12,451 nt of DNA, taken from NCBI GenBank assembly GCA_026770585.1, contig MU646433.1, forward strand, positions 683,481 to 695,931. Direction: 5' to 3'. This document shows, piece after piece, positions 1 to 8,588 of this stretch (positions are counted from its first letter, which is position 1; each line of letters begins with the position of its first letter). The position numbers were made by a program, and so were the translations under genes. The notes beneath the pieces were generated by a model. It was not told where the DNA came from. It did no database searches and saw nothing but the letters and a program-made list of their open reading frames with translations. The stretch comes from Baffinella frigidus (taxonomy: Eukaryota; Cryptophyceae; Cryptomonadales; Baffinellaceae).

Positions 1-25
1 TGTAGTTCTCCAGGGGAGAACTACA
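1..25. repeat. Short perfect hairpin at the window edge
   Basis: Two perfect 11-nt arms (1-11, TGTAGTTCTCC, and 15-25, its reverse complement) flank a 3-nt loop. Nothing coding is visible around it. It is one of several compact perfect hairpins in this window; function is unknown and the left context is cut off. Confidence 0.7.
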
Positions 26-181
26 GGTTAGAGGGGAGACATGCGGGCGGAGCTCGCGTGTCGGCTGTGTGATTCACTGATGAGGAACAGGATCCTCGCA
101 CGGGGGGAAGAGATGTCCCCAGATTCCTCCGGGTTCCTCCTGGAGGAACGGAAGGAACCGTGTTCTATAATACTTAAAAGA

Positions 182-202
182 AGTGACTTGTGTAAAGTCA
201 CT
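182..202. repeat. Short hairpin, 8-bp arms
   Basis: Arms AGTGACTT (182-189) and AAGTCACT (195-202) are exact reverse complements around a 5-nt loop. It lies just left of the foldback element at 242-348. The arms are short enough that chance or a decayed element edge cannot be excluded. Confidence 0.4.
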
Positions 203-241
203 CCGGCTATGCCTACATGGGGTTATCCCCAGACCTAAACC

Positions 242-348
242 TTATCTCTTAAGTGCCCAGTAGGCTCCTACGCCTTACTGTAGGACCCTAGGACCTGCCT
301 AGGACCTCTTGGCCTACAAATTTGAGGGCATGGCCACTTAAGGGATAA
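242..348. mobile_element. MITE-like foldback element, family A
   Basis: About 107 bp bounded by terminal inverted repeats: TTATCTCTTAAGTGCCC at 242-258 and the reverse complement of TTATCCCTTAAGTGGCC at 332-348, agreeing at 15 of 17 positions. There is no room for a transposase, so any movement would have been non-autonomous. The interior carries repeated CCTAGGACC-type words. A strongly diverged relative lies at 2350-2450, and the interior resembles the foldback elements at 9971 and 10521. No clear target-site duplication is visible. The superfamily is not assigned. Confidence 0.6.
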
Positions 349-349
349 A

Positions 350-1760
350 CAACCCGAAACCCTGAACCCTTTAATCAACCTAGACTCTAACAACGTGAGC
401 CATAAACACTCAATATTGAACCCTTAACAGTAAACAATAAAAACTCAACCTTAAACCCTATACAATGTACTGAATATTGAAGACTCAACTCTCAAAACAA
501 ACCACTCACCCCTTCATACCAAATTGTATTGACAAACATTAAACCCTGACAAAATCAAAATCTGAAAACATCAACCAAACACACAACATTCAACAGTAAA
601 CCGTACACCGTAAACGATCAACGTATCCTGTGTTTCCTACTTTGTGTTGAGGTTTTTCTGATAACCTGCATGTCCAACAATCAGTAATTGACTCGCGGAT
701 AACCCGTGAGTAAAACCTAAACACAAACCCCTAAAACCAGACCCCAAACCCTAAACTCTGAACTCTAAACGCTGACCCTGAACCCAAAACGCTCAACCCT
801 CAACACTGCACCCTAAATCTTGAACCCTCATCGCTACGCCCAAAACACTGAACCCTAAACCTTGCAACCTACACCCTAAACCCTCGACCCTGGACCCTCA
901 ACCCTCAACACTAAACCTTTAAACCTCAACCCTCAAACCTTAACCCTCACACCTAAACCCCAAACCCTGAAACCTTAACCCTAAACCCCGGACCCCACAC
1001 CCTAAACTCTGAACCCTGAACCTTCAACCCTCAACCCTCCACCATTCACCCTTCAACTCACCCCTAAAACCTGAATCCTCAACTTTAAACCCTGAACCTT
1101 AAACCCTCAACCCTCAACCCTCAACCCTCAACCCTAAGCCCTAAACCCTAAACCCCCAACCCAAAACCCTCAACCGTCAATTCTCAACCCTCACTCCTCA
1201 ACCCCAAATCCACAACCCTCAACCGTAGAACCTGAAATCCAGAGACCTAAACCCTGAACACTACACCTTGCGCTTTCAACCCTTACTGAACCCGTCACCC
1301 TGCCCCCTAAAATCCTGAGTCCTAAACCTTACACACCATCAAACCTACAGCCATAACCGTAAACCGTCAACAATAAACCGTCAACACTTAACCCCACACC
1401 CTAAACCCTAAAGACCAAACAGTCAACAGTCAACAGCAAACAGTAAACACTCAATACTCAACAATCAACACCAAACCGTCAACCCTTGGATCCTAAAATC
1501 TAAAATCTAAATCCTGGAAAAAAACTCTAAAATCTCAAGCCCCAAACTCTAAACACTACACCCTCAACCCTCAACCCCAAACCGTCAGCTTTAAACACTT
1601 AATATTGAACACTCAACCCTAAACCCTAAACACTGAACAAAAAACACTCAACTCTCAACCCCAGACACCAAACATTGAACCCTGAATCCTAAACCCTGAC
1701 CACTAAACCCTACATACTAAACAACAACATTGACTCCTAAACCCTAATCCCTAAACACCT
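350..1760. repeat. Decayed CCCTAAA-like heptamer field (subtelomere-like)
   Basis: About 1.4 kb on a C/A-rich + strand with very little G. It is built from variants of a seven-base unit: CCCTAAA, CCCTGAA, CCCTCAA, CCGTAAA, CAGTAAA and similar. The most regular parts are near 1095-1160, with several CCCTCAA and CCCTAAA units in a row. No open frame of note is present. The unit is the plant/algal telomere repeat, but the decay rules out a living chromosome end. It looks like an old interstitial or subtelomeric array. The orientation (CCCTAAA on +) is opposite to the arrays at 3595, 4669 and 12247. Confidence 0.8.
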
Positions 1761-2930
1761 CTCAAGGCTGCACCACTTGGGAACCCTGTTTTAAGGGTGT
1801 CAACCCTCAGGTAAAATGAATAAAAACACGCAGCCCCCAAATGCGGTGCGGGTTCATAAGTTTTCTGTAACCCAGACGTCCCTGTAAGAAGGAGCACCAA
1901 GTGGTTGTTGAATTCGTGACTGGCGGAATGCAGCAAACACGGAATCGTTTCCAGTCACCTCCCCTGAGAGTAAGGGGGGTTGAGGGGGGCAGGGAGAGCT
2001 GCGGGAGCGTGAGGCCGAGGGTTAAGAAAAGAGGTGGGCGTTTTTCCTGTTTATTTTAAACCCCAGGGAAGAAACGGCGGGCTTCCCTACCTTTCTGGAA
2101 TTTTCACTGTGTTTCATGCATTCTATTTGCGTTTCTTGAACCCCCCCCCCCTCTGCGAGTCTTGAACTTTCACGAAGAAACAACTGAGGGGGTTTCCTGC
2201 TTTTCTTAAATTACAGAAAGGGAAGGCGGGCGTTTTCAGGTTTCCCACACAGTTTCAGCGAAGTACTGTATGTGCGCCATCTCATCTGGAAACGAGGGTA
2301 CAAGGGTGGTCGTCCACAAGAATCGGTTCTGGTGAGAACGGAGCGTGTATGCCTAAAGTGGCTAGTAGGCGCAAACACACTACCGTGAGGCCTTAGGACC
2401 TGGCTAGGACCTTTTCGGGTCGTTTTCGACCCGCTGACCACTCAAGATAGGGGTGGAGGTTCTTAACTTTTAATAACGGCGAAGCGATAGTTTTTCCCGT
2501 CGGTCTTAATTCATACAAAGGTCACGGCGATCGTTTCCCCAACAACTTCTTGATTTAAAATCAGCTCTGATTCAGAATCTGAAGGCGTGGTGTCAACAGA
2601 CGCTTCATCTGGATCTGCGTGTGAGGGGGAGGAGGTGGGTGTGCGAGGGTGCGCGAGGGGTAGATGTAAGTTTGTGGCATCGAGAGCAGTGAGGGCGAAG
2701 ATTAAGAAGCGGAACCGGTGTTTTTAATGCTGTTCTGAATATTTAAGCTGTATGCACGAAGCAGCGTCTGTTTTCCCTGTCGGTCTTCAATACAACTGCC
2801 AGACGCGCGTTTTCAGATTCCACGCACCTTATGCGCGAGACACCCCTGCACTGTATGTACGTGCTCACGCGCGAAACGAGTCCGTTCCATATGGCCGTGC
2901 AGGTGCGCAAGGGCCTGGTAGATGGGTAAG
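1761..2930. other. Gene-free stretch with dispersed repeats
   Basis: No convincing gene is seen; open frames are short and lack recognisable motifs. Contents include a poly-C run near 2144, a diverged foldback copy at 2350-2450, and pieces of one repeat. The word block GAAGC...TTTTCCC.GTCGGTCTT...ATACAA occurs at 2481-2518 and 2758-2795. A second block, GCGTTTTCAG followed by TTCC or TTTCCCAC, occurs at 2228-2248 and again at 2807-2825. These are probably remnants of an interspersed element family. Confidence 0.5.
2350..2450. mobile_element. Diverged family A foldback copy
   Basis: The stretch resembles 242-348 in order and content. It has an AAGTG-like left edge, then AGTAGGC, then TTAGGACCTGGCTAGGACC, then a right edge CCACTCAAGATAG that mirrors CCACTTAAGGGATAA. 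It also holds a small CGGGTCG/CGACCCG hairpin near 2415-2433. The inverted ends are badly eroded, so it is an old copy. Confidence 0.4.
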
Positions 2931-3022
2931 GTAAGGTAGGCAGCGCTCTGGTGGCTAGCATTCATTGACCGCCAGGTAAGAAAGGTAGGCAGCGCTTTGG
3001 TGGCCAGCATTCATTGACCGCC
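2925..3022. repeat. 49-bp tandem duplication
   Basis: Two adjacent units (2925-2973 and 2974-3022) share the sequence GGTAGGCAGCGCT(C/T)TGGTGG(C/T)(T/C)AGCATTCATTGACCGCC, with a few substitutions. It is a simple local duplication with no gene attached. Confidence 0.75.
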
Positions 3023-3498
3023 ACTTCCGCCCCCCCTCCCCTGTAACCCCGCGAGCAGCTGCGTCCCGCCACCCCGCGAAAGTCCGACCGGCGCCCCAAC
3101 ACTGCAGCGGGCCCCAACCCATAGCGTCCTGCCCAGCCAACAGCACGCCCAAACAACTGCCCCAGCTTCCCCCACCTTGCGCGCATCCCCTATGTCAGGA
3201 CGGCACGGTAGCCACTGGAGCAACTTCCCCTTCGGATGGACCCCCCCCCCCCGCGTGTGGGCCGGGGGAAGAGTCGTACGATGCGCATAATCACCGCCTC
3301 CCACATGACGCCCCGTTCCGCTCGGGTACGGGGGCTGGGGTCGTGTGGGGGACGGCATCCCTTGGAGTAGCGTGGGAAGGAGGGTGGCATCCCACCCTCG
3401 TACCCGCACTACCCACTATCCCCGGCGTGAGCCCGCGCGTGTCCCGGGGTAGACACCCGATCCTCCAAACTCGAGCAGACGCCTGAAAGGAAAGACGC
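3023..3498. other. GC-rich 3' flank of the EBP1 gene
   Basis: GC-rich sequence immediately past the EBP1 stop codon (the gene reads leftwards). It contains a poly-C run at about 3240-3252 and small local palindromes such as GGGTGGCATCCCACCC near 3384. Open frames here look like composition artefacts. It probably includes the EBP1 3' UTR, but I see no clear polyadenylation signal. Confidence 0.4.
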
Positions 3499-6400
3499 TT
3501 ACTTGGCAGCCTCATCCTTGGCCTTCTTGCCCTTCTTGTTCTTGACCGGGAGCTTGAGGCATGCGATCACCTCCTCGTCCTCCACAACCTGGTTTTGGGT
3601 TTTGGGTTTAGGGTTTAGGGTTTAGGTTTAGGTTTAGGGTTTAGGGTTTAGGGTTTAGGGTTTGCAGGGGTTAGGTTAGGAGGGTTTATGGTCTAGGCTC
3701 TAGGGTCTAGAGTTTGGGAGGGTTTAGGGTTCAGGGTTTCCGGTTTGGGGCCTAGGGTTGATTTGATTACCTTCTCAGTCTTGATGTTCTCAGAGACGTC
3801 GACGCCGGTGATCTTGAGGGGGCCGCTCGGCATGAGGAGGATGCAGAACTTGATCTGCGCGACGATCTCGCCCTCCTTCTCGTAGAGCACCGGGTGCGGC
3901 TGCAGCAGGTCGTGCCGCACGCACTCGGTGATGCCCAGCCTGCAGAACCACCAACACACACGCCCAGTCAGCGTCGTTCATTACACAGCTTGCACCACCA
4001 ACACACGCAGAATGTCAGCATCGAGAATGCCCATTCTGCCCCACTAACATACACTATTGACTGTTACCATCGGTGATGGAAAAGCTTGCACCACCAACTC
4101 GCACACCTCCAACATCGGTCATGCACACCCTGCACCGCAACGAGGCAAACACGCTCACCAACTTGACCACCCGGTGGACGTGGTGAACAAAGAGCACTCC
4201 TTCTTTCTACTTACTACACAAACGTCAAAACACCGCACCCCACCACACATCTCCAGCTCTTTCTGTGACTCCCAGCATCGTGCCCCCCTGTGCAGCTCAC
4301 GACCCCAGCTCCACCGGCCGCGCCAGCTCTGCCCCCACCCCCCTGTGCCTGACACCTTCCACGAGAGGCCTCGCAGCCAACGACTAGCTTTGCCGGGTTG
4401 ACAGACTCTTCTCAAGTTGACATGTTGGGGTTCCGGTACAAATCCGTCAACTTTGGAGCGGAAAAGAGTCCGGGCTCACCATAGGCAAAATAGACTGAGC
4501 GTGAGCTGGAAAGATGACGCGTTTGAGGAGGGGGAGGCGCGCGAGAGAGAGGGAGAGCAGGAGAGACACAGAGAGGGAGGGGACCGTGTGCGGGTGTCAT
4601 CGATCTCACGGAGCGAGAAGGGCATCTTCGGGTGCGTCTTCTCGATCTTGAAGAGAGCCTGGTGAGGGTTGGGGTTTGGGGTTTAGGGTTTAGGGTTTAG
4701 GGTTTAGGGTTTAGGGTTTAGGGTTTAGGGTTTAGGGTTTAGGGTTTGGGGTTTGGGATTTATGGCTGAGGATTTAGTTTTCAGGATTCAAGGTGTAGGG
4801 CGTTCAGGCGCGGGCACGACTAGCAGGAACTCCCTTGGTTTCGGGTTTCTGGTTTCGGGCACTAGCAGGTGCTCCCTTAGTTTCGGCAGTACCTCGCGGG
4901 CGGTCTTCATCTTGAGGTTGTACTTGGAGTCCGGCGCGCGCTTGAAGACCGTGCACTTGGTGTCCATCTCGCGGCACTTGCCCTCGCCGGTCGACACAAC
5001 GATGTCGATGGCGTACGCCTCGTGCGCCTCGAAGGTGCACTCCTCCACCGCGTGGCCGGGCACGGACTTGTTGGTCACCACCTTGGTGCCGTCGGTGGTG
5101 AAGCGCTTGATCTGGTGGGAGACGACGCCGTCGACCGCCTTGCACCCGAACGAGTCCAGGCACTTCTCGATGAGCGGGGTGATCTCACTGTTCTTCTTGC
5201 CGGCCTTGAGCATGCGGATCACCACATCGGACGCGGTCTTGGCGGCCATGATGGCGTCGGCCGCGCGGGGGTTCACGGTGCCAACCACGACGGTGGTCGC
5301 CACGAGAGCCACGTAGCCGTCGACGTGCACGCCGAGGTCGCTGCCAACAACAATCCACGCACCAGGTCAGCACCCCAATTTGCAATCAATGTTCAACACC
5401 TCTCTCCCAGGTTCAAAACGTGCAGCCATTTCATCTCCCTCCAAGTCTCCGACAACTGCACGCTGTGGTCTCCATCTGTGTCTGCATCTGCATTGGCGCT
5501 TCGCGTCTCCAGCTGCATCGCTCCTCGCCTCCCAACCATCCAGCAGCTCGCCCCATTCTGCGCTGCAACATTTCCAATAATCTGCGATTCAACAGCTCCA
5601 GCAGCTGGATCCAACAGCTGAGACGGGACTCGCTGAGACAGGACTCGCTGAGACGGGACGCACATCTTGCAGACATCGCCGTCCTTGAGGTCGGACGAGT
5701 CCTCCTTGAGGGGCGAGTAGTGACCGCAGCAGTTGTTGGTCGAGATACACGTGGGGAACGCGATACCCTTCTCGATCTTCTTGCCCTTGAAAACCTGGGA
5801 GGGGGGGTAGGTTTTAGATTTCAGGGTTGCAGGAAGGCCCGCGGATCTTTTGTGCCACCGCCGCCTCACCACCGACCTCCGTGCATCCTCAGTGGCAGCC
5901 CTGATCACAGACCCTCCGCGTACGTTGCAGCCACGCCGTCCTTGCTAATGCACCCCCAGAAAGGACCCCCCTCCCCCTGCCCCAGTCCGAGTCACCATGC
6001 TCCGCAACATCTCCTGCTGCATCTCAGTGAGCTGCACGCAACTGGACACCGTGCGCTGCTGCTCGCCGTGCTCCCCACGCCAGCGATGCCCACGTCCTCC
6101 TGTCTCCGCGCCCAGCCACGAGGAGCTGTGCCCGAGCCCAGCCACGAGGAGCTGTCTCCGTGCCCACTGACCACTTTCAGTCAAAAGCGACCTTTCGAGT
6201 GCCTCTCGGCGGTGGAGTCTCTCCCGAGGCTCCTGGGGCGAGAGCCAAGAGTCGGGGGGGTACCCCGGCAAGCTTCTCCTGGATCATCTTGTCGCCAGCC
6301 TCGCAGAGCTCCGCGATCGACTTGCCCGCCACGCACCCGGCCGCGACGAACTTGATGGCCTCTGCTCACGTGACGTGGGGCAGGTCAGCGCTGTGGTGGC

Positions 6401-7057
6401 GGAGGTTGTGGGGGGGGCTGCGGTGTGTTGTAGCCGCCTGAAAGCTGACAGGTTGGGGGGCTTTTTGCGATTCATCATACGACTGCACCGGACATGATTG
6501 TGGGTGAAAAACCTAAATACAAGAGCGTTTGCATCGGTCAGCTACAGGCATAGGCAGCCACGGGGCTCTCTCAACTGGCCCCCACAATTCTGGCCCCTTT
6601 AACACCCCATCTGATCAAATGCAGAACACAGCCAGGCTGCAGCGGCAACCCTGTGTGAGCCATGCCTGCTCCACGGACCGATGAACTCTCGGCTCTCGCA
6701 GCAAAGCGAACCCCGGAATTGAAAGTCCAGCCGCCACACAGGCCAGGCCCCCCTTCCGTAATAAAAATGAAAATAGCGCCCCCCTGACAACGAGAACGCT
6801 GGATCTCGTTGGCTGCTTGGAGAAGGGCCACGGAAGAGCTTCTGAGGTCGTAGGGGTGCGTTCGACCCAGCCACATGCTCCTGAACCTGCTGTACAGCCA
6901 GCATCCCTAGCGGGCAGCCTAGCCCCGACGCTGGGGGCTCACCATTGGCGACACCGCCAGCGAACTGGTACTTGTTGACCACCTCCGGGACGCTGCAGTC
7001 GAGCTCCTCCTCCTCCTCACCCTCGGCCTTATCCTCCTTCTTCTCAACGTCAGCCAT
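3499..7057 (-). CDS. PA2G4: EBP1/PA2G4-like protein, non-catalytic methionine aminopeptidase fold, seven exons
   Basis: Exons in coding order: 7057-6943, 6361-6264, 5794-5664, 5340-4893, 4658-4585, 3939-3771, 3588-3499. All six introns are GT-AG and the phases join cleanly to give 374 residues, against about 394 in human PA2G4. The start at 7057 has a good context (A at -3, G at +4) and begins MADVEKK with an acidic stretch. Recognisable family blocks are [11 protein letters not shown] (79-89), [11 protein letters not shown] (114-124), VVSHQIK (187-193), [20 protein letters not shown] and LYEKEGE. The tail is lysine-rich (KNKKGKKAK). Relative to true methionine aminopeptidases, the second metal-binding Asp after KIDLG is missing and the AIE glutamate is Asp, so it should not be an active peptidase; the family is known to lack activity. 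Family members bind RNA and ribosomes and act in growth control. No operon context; it is divergent from the BTB gene. Confidence 0.93.
3589..3770 (-). repeat. EBP1 intron 6 containing telomere-type repeats
   Basis: On the + strand 3595-3760 is mostly TTTAGGG with variants TTTGGG and TTAGG, that is CCCTAAA on the transcribed sense strand. The 3' splice site (CAG at 3591-3589) follows directly on CCCAAAACCCAAAAC-like units, so the repeat forms the whole tract before the acceptor. Arrays of this kind were probably inserted or copied in; the coding phase is preserved on both sides. Confidence 0.85.
3940..4584 (-). other. EBP1 intron 5, the longest intron
   Basis: Canonical GT (4584-4583) and CAG (3942-3940). 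The 5' end, as transcribed, is a strongly pyrimidine-rich CT tract (a GA-rich run at about 4525-4580 on +). Near 3987-4008 and 4083-4098 the block AGCTTGCACCACCAAC recurs about 95 bp apart, giving a CA-rich degenerate repeat. Paired arms AAGTTGAC (4414-4421) and GTCAACTT (4446-4453) suggest a small decayed foldback. No alternative exon is supported. Confidence 0.6.
4659..4892 (-). repeat. EBP1 intron 4 containing a TTTAGGG array
   Basis: Nine uninterrupted TTTAGGG units lie at 4682-4744 on the + strand, flanked by TTTGGGG variants at 4669-4681 and 4745-4757. On the sense strand of the gene this is CCCTAAA, ending about 20 bases before the acceptor CAG at 4661-4659. The donor is at 4892-4891 (GAG|GTACTG). 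The array is the most perfect interstitial telomere repeat inside a gene in this window. Confidence 0.9.
5341..5663 (-). other. EBP1 intron 3 with a 15-bp tandem repeat at its donor
   Basis: The intron runs from the donor at 5663-5662 to the acceptor CAG at 5343-5341. Immediately after the donor lie 2.9 copies of a 15-bp unit, CTGAGACRGGACTCG on the + strand (5618-5660). The remainder is CT/CA-rich and shows no gene. A long + strand open frame crosses the area but is antisense to EBP1 exons. Confidence 0.6.
5795..6263 (-). other. EBP1 intron 2
   Basis: Donor GT at 6263-6262 and acceptor CAG at 5797-5795, the latter preceded by a short C/T-rich tract. The block CCCAGCCACGAGGAGCTGT occurs twice, at 6111-6129 and 6137-6155 (26-bp period). 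Nothing else notable. Confidence 0.6.
6362..6942 (-). other. EBP1 intron 1
   Basis: Donor at 6942-6941 (AATG|GTGAG) and acceptor CAG at 6364-6362. The 581 bp show no repeats or exon that I can support. The open frame that reads through from exon 1 is a continuation into intron sequence and is not conserved with the family. Confidence 0.6.
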
Positions 7058-7484
7058 TTTTGCCTGCACCCTCTCATTGTCAGCACCAAACCTGCCTGTT
7101 GTGGCTAATTGCGCCCAAAACACTCAAGCGCCTGCCACGTGGCACATCGACCCGGGCGGCTCCGCCAGAGACAGATAATCCGACAATCGAGCTCGCGCAG
7201 CTCTGTTTCATGCGTACTTTCCTCGCATGATCGCCCTATCGCCCCGAGCAGACCTCCGGGAAGCGGCCCTCACCTGGATCCGGTATTGATAAAAAAGACA
7301 CGAGGAGAAAGTTAATCGATCCTAAAGTTCATGCATGCCAAAAGTGGCCGATCTGGTCACGTTATCTACAGAATTGGCGGTTTGTGCCTTGTGGCGGTGG
7401 TGGGGCATCACGGTTTGCCGTTTTCCGCCCGACCCATCGAAAAAGTCATCGACAGAAAACTCCACCTCGAGTATCTCGAGCATC
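7058..7484. promoter_or_regulatory. Divergent intergenic region between EBP1 and the BTB gene
   Basis: Only about 430 bp separate the two start codons, which point away from each other, so both promoters must fit here or overlap. The BTB side (7176-7328) is duplicated at 9582-9730 in front of the second BTB copy. The best-conserved words are GCGGCCCT.ACCTGGAT, ATTGAT, AAGACACG and GAGAAAGTT.ATC...TCTAAAGTT (and the CCTAAAGTT version here). Paired CTCGAG words lie at 7466-7471 and 7475-7480, just ahead of the BTB ATG. No TATA box is assigned. Confidence 0.45.
7176..7291 (+). pseudogene. Probable tail remnant of an upstream BTB-array member
   Basis: This block aligns with 9582-9693, the sequence ahead of the second BTB copy and behind the first one. 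In one frame both read LR(E/D)AALTW(I/M)R, and five of the six base changes over that stretch are at third codon positions. That points to coding sequence under selection. If it is the C-terminal coding end of the array gene, then 7176-7291 is the leftover end of a lost member. The alternative is that the whole block is conserved promoter or 5' UTR. Confidence 0.35.
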
Positions 7485-8013
7485 ATGCAAAGCACTCCCG
7501 CACATTTTGTGCGCATTCGTGTCGGCGGAGAAGAGTTTGAGGCAAGCGAGGACACCCTGCTCAACTTCCCGGGCTCCGTTTTCGAGGCGCTGCTCAGCGC
7601 GCGCTGGCGCATGCAAGTCGACTGCCCGAATGAGGTCTGTAAATCACGGGGCCTCTATAGTTTGTAGACTACGTCGCTTGGCAGCCCACGGGCGAGCCAT
7701 CTGTGCATGCATCCCAGCTGCTGGAGGCTAGGAAGTGCCCCTGATCGAACAACCACTCTCTCCGTCGCAGGCACAGTCGCAGGCTCTCCTTTTTGACAGA
7801 GACCCTAAGCGCTTCCGTGTACTCCTCAACTTCATGCGTTCCGGAGAGTTGGTGCTGGAGGACGGCGTCTCTGCACAAGGGATCCGCCAAGAGGCTGACT
7901 TCTTCCAACTCGGCGCTGCGGTCCAATCCTTTCCGAAACGCCATCAATCTGCAAAGCATAAATGTAGCACTCCGGCCGGCAGGCTTGTCTCTCTGCGCGC
8001 CGCGATTTGCTGA
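7485..8013 (+). CDS. KCTD-type BTB/T1 domain protein, 5' exons (copy 1)
   Basis: Exon 1 is 7485-7634 (50 codons) and ends GAG|GTCTGT. Exon 2 starts at 7771 after CGCAG, or 12 bases later at 7783 after a second in-frame CAG. Exon 1 opens MQSTPAHFVRIRVGGEEFEA, the usual first strand of a potassium-channel-tetramerisation-type BTB. Exon 2 carries LLFDRDPKRFRVLLNFMRSG and then IRQEADFFQLG, the matching second half of the domain. BTB domains of this class oligomerise and often serve as cullin-3 ubiquitin ligase adaptors; which role applies here is not shown. Read without further splicing, it stops at 8013, giving about 130 residues. A long open frame continues in another phase, so the gene is probably longer and this stop may be due to a shift. 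The ATG at 7485 is chosen because copy 2 has the same MQ start; an upstream in-frame ATG at 7335 is not conserved. Confidence 0.75.
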
Positions 8014-8183
8014 AATCGTCAGGAGCTGCGAGCTTGCCGAACGCAGGCGGCTGACGGCCAAGACCCGCATCTTGCAGGCGGAGGCGGCAGAGGCGCTGCT
8101 GGCAAAAGAGGAAGGCGCAGCGCTGCTGCACGTTGCCGTCGACCCTCGCCGCGGCAAACTTGCTCGGCTCGACGCAACAAAAG
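8006..8183 (+). CDS. Probable downstream exon of the BTB gene, coiled-coil-like
   Basis: Open in a phase one step away from the BTB exon. It reads FAEIVRSCELAERRR, then TAKTRILQAEAAEALLAKEE and ends LARLDATK followed by a strong donor (AAAG|GTGAGC at 8184). The charged, Ala/Glu/Leu-rich stretch looks like a helix or coiled coil. No GT-AG intron joins it in phase with exon 2, so either a one-base shift exists near 7915-8005 or it belongs to another transcript. Domain identity unknown. Confidence 0.45.
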
Positions 8184-8419
8184 GTGAGCTTTGGAAATTC
8201 TGGCAAAAAATCAGTGTCTCCGGCTCGACGAGCTACACTTTTTTGTTCCTGGGGTGAGTGCGCTCAGAACAAATCTTCTGCCGCAACCCCCATCTCTAGG
8301 CCCACCACGCAGCCAACGCGCTGTGCCAAGGCTTGTGAAGGCAGAAGCGCGGTGGGCGTGGCTCCTCCACGCTATTCCCTGCTGCCTTCCTCGAGACTTG
8401 ACTCCACTGCCTGACGCAG

Positions 8420-8588
8420 GGGAAGCCACCGTGCTCTCATCCACGCCTGTTTCGCTCGGGCGAGATGCGCTCGTGGCAGTTACAGTACACATCGGGGGCT
8501 CGAAGAACGCCCGGCTGTACGTCCAGGTCTGCGCCCAGGACCCCGCAACGTGGACCCACGCAACATTTGGCTGGGGCGTGCCTCTCAG
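8420..8588 (+). CDS. Probable downstream exon of the BTB gene, unknown domain
   Basis: Follows an acceptor (GACGCAG at 8413-8419). The phase fits the donor at 8184 exactly, joining ...DATKG to EATVLSSTPVSLGR. It continues DALVAVTVHIGGSKNARLYV and TWTHATFGWGVPL, which reads like a beta-rich domain, and ends at a possible donor (CTCAG|GTCAAG) or runs on to a donor at 8658. I do not recognise the family. Confidence 0.45.

Noticed and set aside
350-1760. True chromosome end or telomere
   Set aside because: The repeats are heavily decayed and ordinary sequence lies outside them at 1-240, so this is at most subtelomeric or interstitial.
350-1760. CRISPR-like array
   Set aside because: There are no uniform repeats separated by unique spacers; the repeat is a drifting heptamer in a eukaryotic context.
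3011-3409. 132-codon open frame on the minus strand
   Set aside because: Rich in Gly, Arg and Pro from GC-rich DNA, overlapped by open frames in the other phases, with no family motif; it is downstream flank of EBP1.
4417-4665. 82-codon plus-strand open frame rich in Glu and Arg
   Set aside because: It is translation of a GA-rich tract inside EBP1 intron 5 and antisense to exon 5.
5420-6355. 311-codon open frame on the + strand
   Set aside because: It lies antisense to EBP1 exons 2 and 3 and the introns between them. The minus-strand reading has family motifs and splice sites; this frame has none.
6599-6942. Extension of EBP1 exon 1 beyond VAN
   Set aside because: The frame stays open but loses all similarity to the family after the GTGAG donor, and splicing to 6361 restores the conserved sequence in phase.
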